From Brachycybe producta (taxonomy: Eukaryota; Arthropoda; Diplopoda; Playtdesmida; Andrognathidae): a stretch of DNA of 64,000 bases. Below are positions 1-10,773 of the stretch, piece by piece (positions within the stretch are counted from its first letter, which is position 1; each line of letters begins with the position of its first letter). Under the pieces are notes generated by a model. The model had not been told where the DNA came from. It searched no databases and saw nothing but the letters and a program-made list of their open reading frames with translations. The stretch is taken from the NCBI GenBank assembly GCA_036925085.1, contig JAUPFP010000036.1, positions 248,001 to 312,000 of the forward strand. The letters are read 5' to 3'. The translations under genes and the position numbers were made by a program.

Positions 1-347
1 TTTGCATAATCGTTGGAAATTTGCATAAGTTCTAATAATTTCAATTATTCCTTTAAAAACACATTTTTTTTACGAAGGGTTTCTAAAACCAAATCGTTTT
101 CGTTTTGTGTTATTGCTTCTGATGATTGTGCTCATTTATTACTGCTGACATTTAATTAGTTTTGTTTTTATTATATAATGCAGATTTTTTATTAGCATAA
201 AATGAACAATTCTTGCATATTTTGCATTTTATTTTTGCATAAAAGCACAATTTCTAAAAAAATAAACGTTTTGGCCTTATAATGATTACGATACTGAAAT
301 ATTTTCTGTGTTCATTGTATTGATTAACGTTTATTTATTATATAAAG
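1..347. other. Intron upstream of CDK14 exon, TTTGCATAA motifs
   Basis: AT-rich intronic sequence. Bases 1-30 and about 185-250 carry TTTGCATAA/TTGCAT words identical to those in the minisatellite at 5870-6125. Nothing coding seen. Confidence 0.6.
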
Positions 348-409
348 AGATTTAAAGCCGCAGAATCTTTTGATAAGTGAAATCGGAGAGTTAAAACTCG
401 CAGATTTCG
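348..409 (+). CDS. CDK14: CDK14-like exon: catalytic loop to DFG
   Basis: Starts with the last base of the HRD arginine codon after acceptor AAAG. Reads [20 protein letters not shown] and ends one base into the DFG glycine before donor GTAAGT (410). It supplies the catalytic Asp, the Lys and Asn of DLKPQN, and the DFG Asp. The acceptor has a weak pyrimidine tract, but the 62-nt length fits both phases. Confidence 0.92.
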
Positions 410-2151
410 GTAAGTCGTTCGTAACCACTGTTGTTTATCAATTCCATTTGTACGTTTCCTTTAATCATCGAGGCTTTTTCTTTACAGGTTTAGCTCGAGC
501 TAAATCTGTACCGAGTCGTACTTACTCAAACGAAGTAGTAACCTTGTGGTACCGACCTCCGGATGTTCTTCTGGGGTCTACCGATTATTCGTCTTCCCTT
601 GACATGTGGTATGCTTTTCAAAAAATTCCAGTCTTCGAGGATTTTAATTTTGTATTTCGTACAGGGGTGTTGGATGCATATTTATTGAAATGATAACCGG
701 TGTTGCCACTTTTCCTGGAATTAAGGATTCGTCTGACCAATTAGATAAAATTTGGAAGGTTGCCCAAAGACCGCGTCTTATGAATTTTTTAGTTGTCCAT
801 CCATGTGGCAAATGAATTGTCTTTTTTTTTTGACAGATTTTAGGAACTCCAACTGAAGAGACGTGGGAAGGTGTCAGCAGGTATCCACACTTTAAGACAG
901 GTATTTATTGATGAACTGTTCTCTTGAATACAGGGGCCGTTTTGTCTGTTAGGTAAAGTAAGCACTGTGCCTGAAGCCTACGAAAGTTTAGAGGGCCTCC
1001 CTGGTACCTGAAAAAAATTGTAGAAAATACAACTAAAAGAAACGTTTTTTTTTATTCAGTATTCATAACAATACTATTTTACAGCAAATATTTAAAGCAA
1101 AAAGTTAAACATTATTAAAGCCTAAGTTGATCTTTGCCTTTAGAGCCTAGAGATTGACCAGAGTTGCACTTTTTCCATGAGACGTGGTCAATTTTTTTGG
1201 TTCCAAAGTTTCTCGAATGGCTCTAGGCAACCAAACGGCAATTTGAAACTTCATGACATTGTCTCGTTACCTGTTGAATATTTTAAATCGTTACACAAAA
1301 TTTATTTTAGAACTGATAGATGTTCCTGACGATAAGAAAGGTAGTTAGCGAAATGAATATTTGGAGGTCAATAATTCAAAAGAATGTAAAATAAAAACTC
1401 CTTTGAATATCGCGACCAAAAGACCTTAAAAAATGACCACAACATTCAAGAAGCGATTGCAACTTCAATTATTGTTGAAAACATAGGTTGAAGACAGTTT
1501 TAATGTCAGAATCGAGATCATGTTTTTTTTGTGGTTGCGTTATGCTTTTAGAGTTGTTAGAGTCGTCTGTTATCGTCTGTAGTCGTCAGTTATTATATTC
1601 AGTGTTAAGAATTTCATTTTTTAAAACTCATTAAACTAATAGAGTGTGAATTTAATTGGGTTTGTTTCACTATTTAGCCAAATTTGGACGTTACAAAGGA
1701 CAGGGTTTGGCCTCTGCGTTTCCTAAGTTGCAGGATATTCAAAATGCCGAATGTTTAGCGTCGCAGATGCTTCAGGTATTATTTTTAATATTTTTATTCG
1801 TCGCTATTTCGAAATTTTTGTATCTTAAATTGTTCTTTTTTTTGCGTTTCTTGTTTTCATTTTAAAAGGTTCAACCGCAGCGAAGATTATTGGCCAAAAG
1901 CGCCATTCGCCATAAGTATTTTTCAGACCTTCCATCCAAAATCTACGACTTGCCCGATCGTAAATATTCAAATAATTTTTCTCTTCGTCCTCTTCTCGGG
2001 TCGAATTGATTTTAATTAAAACTAAATGTTTTACAATTTTTTTTTAGAAGTGTCCATTTACAATGTGCCTGGCTGTAAATATATGCCCGAGTTGCACAAC
2101 CAACCTTTGTCTGTGATTCGTGCCGCCGCTAAACTACGAGAACGAATGTAA
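348..2151 (+). CDS. CDK14: CDK14/CDK15-like PFTAIRE cyclin-dependent kinase, 3' part (gene span)
   Basis: Ser/Thr protein kinase of the PFTAIRE CDK subfamily, which in known members is activated by membrane-tethered cyclin Y and acts in Wnt/LRP6 phosphorylation and the cell cycle. Seven exons (348-409, 488-608, 665-758, 837-900, 1678-1775, 1869-1959, 2048-2151) join in frame to give about 210 residues. Visible in order: R-DLKPQN catalytic loop, LKLADFG magnesium-binding motif, [19 protein letters not shown] activation segment, [12 protein letters not shown] helix F region, [12 protein letters not shown], then a short tail ending [13 protein letters not shown]-stop. [20 protein letters not shown] separates it from CDK1/2/5. 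The N-lobe and its exons lie upstream of the window. CDK14 and CDK15 cannot be told apart here; outside vertebrates one gene usually represents both. The family assignment is very secure. Confidence 0.95.
488..608 (+). CDS. CDK14: CDK14-like exon: activation segment
   Basis: Follows acceptor TTTACAG. Encodes [16 protein letters not shown], then [14 protein letters not shown] and DYSSSLDM. Ends two bases into a Trp codon before donor GTATGC. This is the diagnostic PFTAIRE-family stretch. 121 nt, phase 1 in and phase 2 out. Confidence 0.95.
665..758 (+). CDS. CDK14: CDK14-like exon: helix F region
   Basis: Follows acceptor CGTACAG. Completes Trp and reads [18 protein letters not shown] then [13 protein letters not shown]. 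Donor is GTTGCC, a non-consensus but valid GT. 94 nt, phase 2 in and phase 0 out. Confidence 0.93.
837..900 (+). CDS. CDK14: CDK14-like exon: LGTPTEETW
   Basis: Acceptor is a T-rich run ending TGACAG. Reads [20 protein letters not shown] and ends at donor GTATTT. Matches the CDK motif LGTPxExxWxGVxxxPxFK. 64 nt, phase 0 in and phase 1 out. Confidence 0.93.
1678..1775 (+). CDS. CDK14: CDK14-like exon: late C-lobe
   Basis: Acceptor TATTTAG. Reads [18 protein letters not shown] then [14 protein letters not shown], matching the AExLASxxLQ stretch of CDK14. Ends phase 0 at donor GTATTA. The upstream intron (901-1677) is the longest complete one in this locus; I see nothing recognisable in it. Confidence 0.9.
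1869..1959 (+). CDS. CDK14: CDK14-like exon: end of kinase domain
   Basis: Acceptor TTTAAAAG. Reads [20 protein letters not shown] then [10 protein letters not shown]. The P-x-x-R arginine and the HxYFSDLP segment mark the end of CDK kinase domains. Donor is GTAAAT. 91 nt, phase 0 in and phase 1 out. Confidence 0.92.
2048..2151 (+). CDS. CDK14: CDK14-like terminal coding exon
   Basis: Acceptor is a T run ending TTTTTAG. Reads [18 protein letters not shown] then [15 protein letters not shown] and stops at TAA 2149-2151. The tail resembles the SSIFTVPNVRLQP region of CDK14 and is short, as in invertebrate members. I found no clear AATAAA in the next kilobase, so the 3' UTR end is open. Confidence 0.9.
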
Positions 2152-2518
2152 ATATTATTAAAAAAAAACTGGTAATTACCGACTGATATTTTGCTTCGGT
2201 TTGTATGTTTTTTTCTAAACATGTACATATATTTATGTAACGGTATGTAAATGCATTTATAAATATGTCGAAAGCAAGTTTCTTCATCATCTTCAAGTCG
2301 TACGACGAATATTTTTCTTGAGGTGTAACAATAAGCGTTTGTTACACGAGACGAAATCGTTTTGCCCGTCTACAAATAATGTTCTTGTAGGATACTCTAA
2401 AAACCTTTTTAATTTTGTTTTTTCGTTTACATTTTAACCATTTTTTTTAAATTCTAATTTTGATATTTTAAAATCCATTCCTAATTGTTTATTATCAGTT
2501 AGTTTCTAGTCAATCATT

Positions 2519-3045
2519 AGGGATGGTGATATTTTCTGAGAAAAAAGTCGAAATCGGTTCAATATTTTCTTAAAAATATTGAACTGATTTTAAAATATCG
2601 ATTATTTCACGGTATATCAAAATTCTAAGCAATGAAAAATATTTCTTGTCAGAAAATCTAAAATATTGAGATAACTTATCGAAAGAGAAATCTAAAAATT
2701 AAAAATATAAAAGTATATTGAAAAATTGACCTTCATAACAAAAAGACTGAAAATGTTAGGAAAATGTATCTGGAAATACGTTTAATAACGCAATTTCGTA
2801 ATATGTTGATATTTTCCCCAATATGTTTTTAATTTTAAATATTTTTTTTGATGTTTGTTCTGATATTTTGAATTTTTAAAATACGTCGATATTTTTGATT
2901 TTCTAATATTGCATTTTAATTTCAGTTTTTCTGATATATGTTAATATCTTTGATTTTTCTGTATATTTGGTGTGATATTATTTTTAAAATATCGTCTGAT
3001 ATTTTAAATTTTACATCAAATACTGATATATTGAAATCCCCGGAT
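2519..3045. mobile_element. Possible hAT-like non-autonomous element
   Basis: An AT-rich block full of degenerate GATATTTT words is bounded by the 8-bp direct repeat CAATCATT (2511-2518 and 3046-3053). The left end AGGGATGGTGATATTTTC and the reverse complement of the right end, TCCGGGGATTTCAATATATC, are only partly alike. An 8-bp duplication fits hAT. No transposase reading frame is present. Confidence 0.45.
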
Positions 3046-3087
3046 CAATCATTCTAACTAGCTGAAGAATTTCAATTACACAATAAT

Positions 3088-3245
3088 CACTAGAGCAACC
3101 ACAATCGTGCTTTATTTCTAATCAGGAAGACTGGTTAGAGGCTTGAGTTTTTTGTTGTTGCTAGTATCTGTCAAGTAGAGAACTTTAGCCTCTAACCAGC
3201 CCTTTATTAATTAAAAAAAATTATAATTGTGGTTGGTTGTTTTAC
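3088..3245. repeat. Foldback element family C, copy 1
   Basis: Imperfect palindrome. The left arm carries AGAGCAACCACAATCGTGC then CTGGTTAGAGGC; the right arm mirrors it with GCCTCTAACCAG and ATAATTGTGGTTG. The same words recur at 17490, 21800, 22358, 35765 and 36920. Confidence 0.6.
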
Positions 3246-3874
3246 CAGTGAACATTATTTTTCATTTAAATATTGTTTTGTGTTTTTCTTTTTGAATTGT
3301 ATTTGATATTATCTATAAGTGACTGTCAGGTAAATTGGGTGCAATTTGTGTCACCTTTATTAATTATTATTAATTTGCGGTGCTGGACACTGTAAAGAAA
3401 AAAACGTTTTTTCACTTTGATATGAGAATTTGAAAGTTAAACATTTTGTTTTGGTATCTATAAAATGATATTCATATTGATGATACGAAGTCTTTCTAAA
3501 ACAGTTTTTATTCTTAAAGGCATCGATTACCTCAATTGTAGGCATTAAACTGGCTACAAATGCGGCATTTACGCACAATAATAAGTCTTGCAACAACACA
3601 GACTGTTGATTTTTTTCATCCTTTGTGCCTCAGTCAATACTAATGTATTCGTATTTTATTCAAAAGAATACTTAATTATTTAAATGTTGTAAACTTGAAT
3701 TTCACTTTTTTCTTAAAATATAGTTTGTTTTCGTAATGATTCGCCGTCGTCGAATGTTGTTTCTTCCTTAAACTTTTCATGAATAACAAGAAAGAAAGAA
3801 AGAACAATAGAATCGAAATTTTCTGGTTATTCTACAGTTTCAGTTAATCTACTGTACGTTAGGAATAAATCGAA

Positions 3875-4165
3875 AGATGTTTTTAGAAACTAGAAGAGTA
3901 ATGAAAGTAGCAGAAAGATTAGAAATTCAGTTTGAATAGACTTATAAGAGAATTCCAAGATTCATTTGAAACTAGAAGAGTAAAGAAAGGTGAAAAGACA
4001 AGTTTCACAATGATATCTTTTAAAATAAACTATTTATGGCAATTTGAAAATGATTAAATTTTACATGTTTTGGATCAAAATCAGTGAGAATTGTGTGAAA
4101 AATGTCATACAAGTTTATTTTGAAATGTATCACCATAAAAATACCCCTTGCATCTAGATATAGAT
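3875..4165. repeat. Element A copy, degenerate
   Basis: TTTTAGAAACTAGAAGAG occurs at 3880 and a second partial arm near 3970, followed by GATATCTTTTAAAATAAAC and the mirrored CAAGTTTATTTTGAAA. Highly decayed. An isolated TTTCTAGTTTCTAAAC at 4512 may be a remnant of its right end. Confidence 0.5.
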
Positions 4166-4544
4166 TATAGCTAATTAATGGAAATGTTTTTGAAATTTTA
4201 AACCTTGGCATTAATGAGTTCAGACTATTTTAATTGTTAGAAATATTATCATGGCAATGAAAATTAATGTCGTTATTCGATAAAAAAAAATTGAAAATGA
4301 TATAACAAATTATGAAAATGTACCTTCATTTATTTTTTCCGATAAGACTAAAGTTTGTTTGGTGAAAAAAGTCTAAACGAAAGTCAAGTGCAGACTAATT
4401 TAATTAACCGAAAAATTCTTTTGATCTCATGTAATTTCGTTAGACCGCGATCCAGTAGTAACTTGTTGATTAGCTAGAAGCTTTCATACTGTAAGTGATA
4501 TAGTTTCCTTTCTAGTTTCTAAACAAGTTTCAAAACAAATTATT

Positions 4545-5869
4545 TGAAATTTTTAGTAATTTGGAACAATTTAATTAGGAATTTATTCATCAAGATTTTG
4601 ATACGGTTTTATAAAATTAGAAATGTTTAAAGTGAATAATAATTGTAGAACTGTTCCGTCAAAATAATGTGGAAAATTGACAGATGTTTAAATTGGCAGG
4701 AAAAAGGTGGAGCAAAAAAAAAGTATATATAAATATAATTCGCATTTTTCCACTTATGTTTCTAAAATTACATTTTGGCAAGAAGACTCTTTTCTTCCTT
4801 TCTTTGTTGCAGTCAAAACTTTCTTAAATATATTTTTTGCAAAAAAAAAGAGAAGCAAAATTCCGCTTCTAGTTTTTTCATTTTTCTAAAAGGAACTCAT
4901 CTTTTTTGAAACGTTTTTACTTTATTTATTTGAAATGAGTAAATAAGAAGAACACACACTTTATCTTAAAATAGAAATTTTGTAATATATATATATATTA
5001 CTAGTTTTATTTTTTGCATCACTTTTTTATCATCTGTGTTATTTTTGAGAGACATTTTTAGCTCTTATTATTTATTATTTTATCATTTATTTAAATTTCT
5101 TCATAATCAGTTTTACTGAGAGCAAATTACAGCATATTTTTATACTCAGCGATGAATCATCATTCCATGGCATGCATGTATGTGTATTTATGGACGTGAC
5201 TTCACGAATGTGGCGAAAGATTTATTAATCGTTGAATTTAAAAACGTACTACTGATAAGTCTCATAAATACGGAATTTATTTTTTCGCTTTAAGCTGTTC
5301 GGCTTTTTCGAAGCAACTTTTGATGAATTTGTGATGTATGAGGCGCCATTTATATATATAAAAAAAAGATTTAGGTCGCATATTTATTTACTATTATTAA
5401 AATAGCCTTTATTGGTATAAAAATAGTAATACAATCATAACTAGTACAGATCATCGTCAATGTTCAAATTTACAGTATAATTCATCTAAAATTTTCTAAA
5501 ATGATAAATTCGGAGATATTCAGATTTTGGACGTTTAATTTCCGGTTTCCATTAGGTTCAAAATTGCCAAATAAAATAAATCTTAATACAATTTTTTTCG
5601 AAATTTATTTTTTCTTATATTTTGATCTAATAGAAAATCGACCAACTGAATGCGCAGATTATGATTTTATTCAGAATTTTACATTAATTTTTATTTTTAT
5701 TTTATTCAGTTTGGTGTGATGACTATTATTAAAAAGGCCAAAAGTTTGCATAAAATGTACAAAATGCATTATATGAGAGTTTTAACCCCTTTTGGATATG
5801 CTATATCATATGAGTGTCATATTTGTGATAATAATCACGTTAATAAAAAATAAAAAATGCACAACTACT
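4545..5869. other. Non-coding AT-rich stretch
   Basis: No exon with splice signals, no RNA gene and no clear repeat family seen. It contains short homopolymer runs and a short (AT)n near 4987. Open frames here are low-complexity Phe/Leu/Ile/Lys strings. Confidence 0.5.
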
Positions 5870-6125
5870 TAATTTTTGGAAATTTTCATAAACATGCATA
5901 ATTTTTAGAAATTTTCATAAACATGCATAATTTTTGGAAATTTGCATAAACTTGCATACTTTTTGAAAATTTGCATAATCGCGTAATTTTTGGAAATTTG
6001 CATAAACTTGCGTAATTTTGGGGACATTTGCATAATTTTTTAAAAAAATTGCATAAACTTGCGTAATTTTGGGGACATTTGCATAATTTTTTTAAGAAAT
6101 TGCATAAACTTGCATAATTTCATTT
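5870..6125 (+). repeat. Minisatellite with octamer (ATTTGCAT) units
   Basis: About eight head-to-tail units of roughly 30 bp, with core AATTTTTGGAAATTTGCATA then AACTTGCAT. Early units have TTTTCATAAACATGCAT; later ones have ATTTGCAT. The last two units are longer and end with GTAATTTTGGGGACATTTGC. The same word opens the window (1-30). Confidence 0.75.
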
Positions 6126-6338
6126 ATTTTCTTAAGAAAGACTCATTTTTTGGAAGACTAAAAATTCTACAAATGTTTTTTTTAAAAATAATATCGTTGT
6201 GTTTTGCATATTTGAAGGTGGTAATCATAACACAGATTATAATTATTTCAGTGATTTAATTATTTTTTTATTTATAATATGTTTTTATTTACATAATTTT
6301 AAATTTTTATTTGCATAAAACTTGAATTTTATTTCATT

Positions 6339-6390
6339 ATGGAGGGGGATTTAGTTGCTATTATTGGCCCTAGATGGCACGACTTTGACG
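6339..6390 (+). CDS. Candidate short first coding exon
   Basis: ATG in context CATTATGG opens MEGDLVAIIGPRWHDFD and runs one base into the next codon before a strong donor GTAAGA (6391). The phase-1 end would fit the supervillin exon at 41939, giving DFDG-KNRVLAQ. Coding-like in a region otherwise full of low-complexity frames, but only 17 residues long and with no homology I recognise. It could be a 22-kb upstream alternative start of supervillin, part of another gene, or chance. Confidence 0.25.
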
Positions 6391-7075
6391 GTAAGAATCG
6401 TCTGCTCTTGGCGCTAAAAATGTGTTTTCTCGTTCATTTCTAAACAACCTTCAATTCATGCTTTTCTAATATATAAACCACATGCAGAAACAACTCAACT
6501 TTTATAGTTTTGCAACTTTTTTAGTTTTTGTGACTCTTCTTCATTTAGATTTCGTGTATAGATATTATTATTATCCTTTGTATTATATGTGTTATATTTT
6601 ATTAGTCAATTGCTTTTTCTTCTGTTCTTATCTATTATTAATTTATCGTCGTTAATTAACGGTTCGTTAATTTTAAGTGTGTGCCTGTCTATGTGCAAGG
6701 TCGCTCGGTCTCTTGTTTCCAGTCGCGCTTTTTACATTCACTGAACGGGAAGGGAAATTATTTGACGTTTCCAAGTCTAAATCAAGCAAAGCACGGGCTT
6801 TTTTTTAAATTGTGAGTACACGTTTCCGTTTATTATCATTATTATTATTATTATTACGGTGATTTCCGTGGCTCTTTATTTAAATTAATTAATTGTGCGG
6901 CGGCTCTTCTTGTTATTTATGGTGAAATTACCATATAAAGGGATAATAATATGAGAAAGAGTGAGATTGCGTCATCGCAAAAAGATCATTACGTAACAAG
7001 TGACGTCACTTGTCTTTATCATTAGAAAACGACTAGAAAATAGCCTCAATCACAGGCACCACCAATAAGCGCTTT
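6391..7075. other. Non-coding, locally less AT-rich patch
   Basis: Bases 6660-6815 are more mixed in composition (GGTCGCTCGGTCTC, CAGTCGCGC) and end at a GTGAGT donor-like site (6811), so an untranslated exon or promoter is possible. (ATT)n at 6836-6856. A CRE-like GTGACGTCAC lies near 7000. No reading frame supports a protein. Confidence 0.3.
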
Positions 7076-7077
7076 TT

Positions 7078-7370
7078 TAAAAGGAAAAACTTGAATGTAT
7101 TTTAGAAACTAGAAGGGTAGATCAATCAATTAATATTTTCATGTTGATTTCTTTTAAAATAAACTTTTTTTATCAATAAAAAGTAAAAAGTTGAAATCAT
7201 TTTCAAACTCACATAAAATGTTTATTTTAAAAGATATCAATGTGAAATTAATCTTAAGTAATGGAGTTACCCTTCTAGTTTCTAAAATACATTAATGTTT
7301 CTCGTTAAGTATGCTCCTGAAAAACAGAATAATCAGAAAATTCAAGGAACACTTTAAAAACCACTTATTG
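7078..7370. repeat. Element A copy
   Basis: Left arm TTTTAGAAACTAGAAGGG, centre with both TTTTAAAATAAAC and AATGTTTATTTTAAAAG, right arm ACCCTTCTAGTTTCTAAAA then CAGAATAATCAG. Both halves are readable. It abuts the next copy. Confidence 0.8.
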
Positions 7371-7374
7371 TGAA

Positions 7375-7645
7375 ACTTGAAAGTGTTTTAGAAACTAGAA
7401 GGGTATCTCAATCACTTAAGGGTGTTTTCAATATTTGTTATCTTTCAAAATAAGCTTTTTGATATGTCAGTTTGAGAAAAGGACGCAACTTTAAGTAAAC
7501 AAATTTTTTTTGTATTTTGAAGAGAAAAAAAAGTTTATTTTGAAAGATACCAACATAAAAATATGATTTTGGTGATTCTCAGCTGCCTGTTCTAGTTTCC
7601 AACACATTTATCAATTCTTCGGAAACTGCAGAATAATCAAGAACC
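7375..7645. repeat. Element A copy
   Basis: GTTTTAGAAACTAGAAGGG, then ATCTCAATCACTTAAGGG and ATCTTTCAAAATAAGC, mirrored by AGTTTATTTTGAAAGAT and TGTTCTAGTTTCC. Lies head-to-tail with the preceding copy, separated by a few bases. Confidence 0.8.
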
Positions 7646-7649
7646 TCAT

Positions 7650-7862
7650 ATATAGAAAAAGTCATAAAATTATGACAATCATATTGTATGCGCTATGTTT
7701 TATGACTTTTCGTGCCTCAATCAATAGCAGCACATATGACAATATTTGTCGTAATGATTTTTTGTAATTTGTTTTTGTGACTATTGCAAGATTATGAGCT
7801 AGATATGACAGTTTACTGTCACAAGACAGTGGTATTTTTTTTTCTGTAATGACACCACTCCA
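7650..7862. repeat. Foldback element family D, copy 1
   Basis: Contains CATATGACAATATTTGTC, TTTTTGTAATTTG and GACAGTTTACTGTCA, words shared with 20235-20425 and 56500-56731. Ends are unclear; the ATTACAG terminus seen in the 56500 copy is not obvious here. Confidence 0.5.
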
Positions 7863-8589
7863 GAGTACTTAAATAAGTTAGTTGATCATCAAACATCTTT
7901 TTGAATTACGTAACATGTGTCGCCGCCAATGAGTACTTGGTCTTTGACCAGAGGTGTCTTTGAGGCTATACTTTATTTGCAACTTTGCAGGGTTTTTTTT
8001 TTCTTTTCTTTCTAAAATATGAAGCAGCCAATGAAAATATTATCCTAAATCGAAATTTCCTGTAATTATAAGGGTTTAATAATGACTTTTATAGTCAATA
8101 TACTATATTATTTCAAATATGTGTGTATAGAATGCGAATACAGCTTGAAATGCCGACTATAAACGCAGCATAACTTGATGATCATCTGATTTTCAATCTC
8201 CTCCTCCTCGTAATCCCGTAATAAATTAGTTATTAATTGGGAGGTTCTTCCTCCTTTTTCTAATTTTACTGAAATGTTAATTAATAAAAATGTGTTGTCT
8301 TGAGAGTTGAAAAAGAAAAAGTTTCAAAACAAATTTCAAGAGAGTCACCGTTTTTTTTATTATCGTTATTATCATCATCGTCATCGTAGTTTAAAGAAGC
8401 AAGTTATTTTAAACTTTTTCTTATCTAGAAAAGTTCAACATTAAAGCCAATCTTATTTATGATTAAGTATATACACATTATTATTTAAACTGGTATTATG
8501 GTTGGCGATTTTCCAATTTACATTGAAAATTGAGCGATTTTTAAACACTTTTTGTTAAAAAAAAAAAGGAAAATTCATAAACGTAATAA

Positions 8590-8960
8590 ACAAAGATTTC
8601 TAGTTTATTAGAAACTAGAATATTAACTGGATTTGTTAAAAGTAATTTCATGACGACATACTTTTTGCTGTTTTTTTTTTGAAAATAATTGTTTCTTTTA
8701 AACGATGATGCAAAATAGTCTTAGATGATTTTGTTCAAATTGGCTGTTATTAAACAAAATTATAGGCCTACATATCGTCATACAAATTAAGAAGAAGAAA
8801 AAAAGTTTTATTAGAAACTAGAATGATGATTTAATTTGCTAGAAGTAATTTTATTATTAAAAATAAACTTTTTTGTGAACATTGATGTGTATTGATGAGT
8901 AAAAACGTCAAAATTGATCCATCTATTGATCAACTATTATTACTTTTTTTTAAAAGAATT
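8590..8960. repeat. Two decayed element A fragments
   Basis: TTTATTAGAAACTAGAAT occurs at about 8606 and again near 8810, each followed by degenerate AAAATAA-TTTTT arms. Right halves are missing or unreadable. Confidence 0.5.
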
Positions 8961-9009
8961 CGTCTTAACATGTTTAATTGAATAGGTGATTTTGAACAAT
9001 GCTTATTTT

Positions 9010-9365
9010 TACGTTTAAAAAAATAGTATTAGAAACTAGAATGGTAGCTCAATACAGGCCCGGACTGGCCCGGCCGGCTGACCGGCGATCGCCGGTCAAT
9101 TGGGGGCCAAAAATAAATAAATTAAAAAAATGGGGCCAACACAATTTCATAGCCGGTGGGGCCAACCACTAGCCAGTCCGGCCCTGGCTCAATAACATTA
9201 TAGTATTTGATGTTGATAATTATCTTTAAAAATAAACTTTTTTTAAAAGTTAAATTATTTTTAAACTGCTATAATAATCTCTTATTTGAAAACATTACCC
9301 TTAAGTGATTGACTTGCCATTCTAGTTTCTAAAATACTTATTCTCTTAATTTTGCTGATGAAAAT
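9010..9365. repeat. Element A copy carrying a nested hAT-like insertion
   Basis: Left arm ATTAGAAACTAGAATGG then TAGCTCAATA is interrupted at 9055, resumes with GCTCAATA at 9187 and continues to the right arm CATTCTAGTTTCTAAAA. The interruption dates this copy as older than the inserted element. Confidence 0.8.
9055..9186. mobile_element. 132-bp hAT-type MITE
   Basis: GC-rich insert starting CAGGCCCGGACTGG and ending CCAGTCCGGCCCTG, inverted repeats matching at 13 of 14 bases. It is flanked by a perfect 8-bp duplication GCTCAATA (9047-9054, 9187-9194). CAGGGCCGG-type ends and an 8-bp duplication are hAT hallmarks. No coding capacity, so it must be mobilised in trans. Composition contrasts sharply with its surroundings. 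Confidence 0.9.
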
Positions 9366-10489
9366 AAATTGAACTCCATTACATAATTGGCTGAACTTTG
9401 TCAAGACAAATTAACTAATGAACACAAGTTACTAAAATTTAAAATAGACATTGAACTGCTTTTATTTTTTTTTTAAAAAAATAAATACAAGTAATAATTG
9501 ATAAAAATTAATGAAATTATAAGGAAGTTCGTGATTTTGATTTCGTTAGTTGTTGTTTTTTTTTCTTATTCAAAATCCAACTTTTAGAAAAGTATAAAAA
9601 GCCTACTGAAATGGAACACAATTTGACAACTAAAGGGTTGATTGATTTTATTTATAATATAAATTTTGAATTTTATATAATAACAAAAAATGTTGAAATA
9701 TAAAATGTAGTAGTTTTCAAACATGAGAAAAGGAGTTTAAAAAAAAATATTTTAAAGAAATTCTCATTCGGGGTTATTTTTTAACTTGACTTTTTCTAAC
9801 TAAAGAAAAATTGCAATCGCCTTTTTTTTCGTATTAAAGTACAATTTTTTTTTATATTTACTAATTTCACAAATTCACACAGTAGCCTCTACCCCACCCC
9901 CTCCCTCCTTCCTAAATATCGTAGACGAATTGATGATAGACAAGAAGAGGAAATAGAAATTCTGTAAGTTTTTCAAGATTTTTTAGCAAAAAAAAACTAC
10001 GAAAATGAACTTGAAGCGTGAAGAAAAAAATCTTTTATTATATATAATAATTTCTATGTATTATTATTATTATTATATATAGGCCCCTATTAAAAAAAAG
10101 TTGTGTCTGGTCACTTCCGGATGCCAATAGGAAACTTCTGGTTTTTTAAAAAAGAAATAAGAAATTAAAATCTTTTCTTGGTTTTCAAGATAATTAATAA
10201 TTTCAAAAATGAGAGAAAGAAAAATGAAATCCCTGTCTTCTTTGAAAAAAATTGAAAACTTACTACAACAATAAAATCAACTATTTTAGACTTTGTTTTA
10301 CATCTTTGTTGTTTCTTAATATCAACAAAAGAATATTTTCTCTTTTGTTTGAATTTTTGTTGAGCACGAAATGCCCAGAAAAAAAATTAAAATTTCTGGT
10401 TTCCGGAAATAAAAATTGGACACAAATACTTCAATTTGAACTCTCTCGAGTTGTTATAGCTTTCAGTATAGACAAAAAAAAAACACTTT
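9366..10489. other. Non-coding AT-rich stretch
   Basis: Only low-complexity sequence and homopolymer runs, with a C-rich patch at 9892-9910. No exon, RNA gene or clear repeat seen. Confidence 0.5.
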
Positions 10490-10580
10490 TTGAGGCCTTT
10501 TGAACAGGGAACCCTGTTCTGAGGGTTCAAGTTGCAAGTTCAAGTGGCAAGTTTTCTTTCTTTTTGAGTTTAGGCCTAAA
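10490..10580. repeat. Foldback element family F, partial copy
   Basis: Contains CCCTGTTCTGAGGGTTCAAG and ends with GTTTAGGCCTAAATTC, as at 18004-18193. The left arm is largely missing. Confidence 0.45.
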
Positions 10581-10773
10581 TTCTAAAAATTTACTTTAAA
10601 AGATGACGTCATCATATTTTTTTTTAAAAAAAGAAAGTGACTTCTGATGTGTTTTCACAAATAATAATAATTTTGGATTCACTCCATTGGGTCACAGTTG
10701 GTTGAGTGTACAATGACCTCTTCTATATAATATAAACCGTTAGTGGGCCACACATTATTACAAGGTTTTTTTT

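Noticed and set aside
955-1030. Possible extra CDK14 exon after TCTGTTAG
   Set aside because: Frames from that acceptor do not match the kinase, and the flanking exons 837-900 and 1678-1775 already join in frame across the missing segment.
7078-7645. Regularly repeated short words that might suggest a CRISPR-like array
   Set aside because: The repeats are arms of element A in a eukaryotic intergenic region with irregular spacing; no cas genes and a eukaryotic context.
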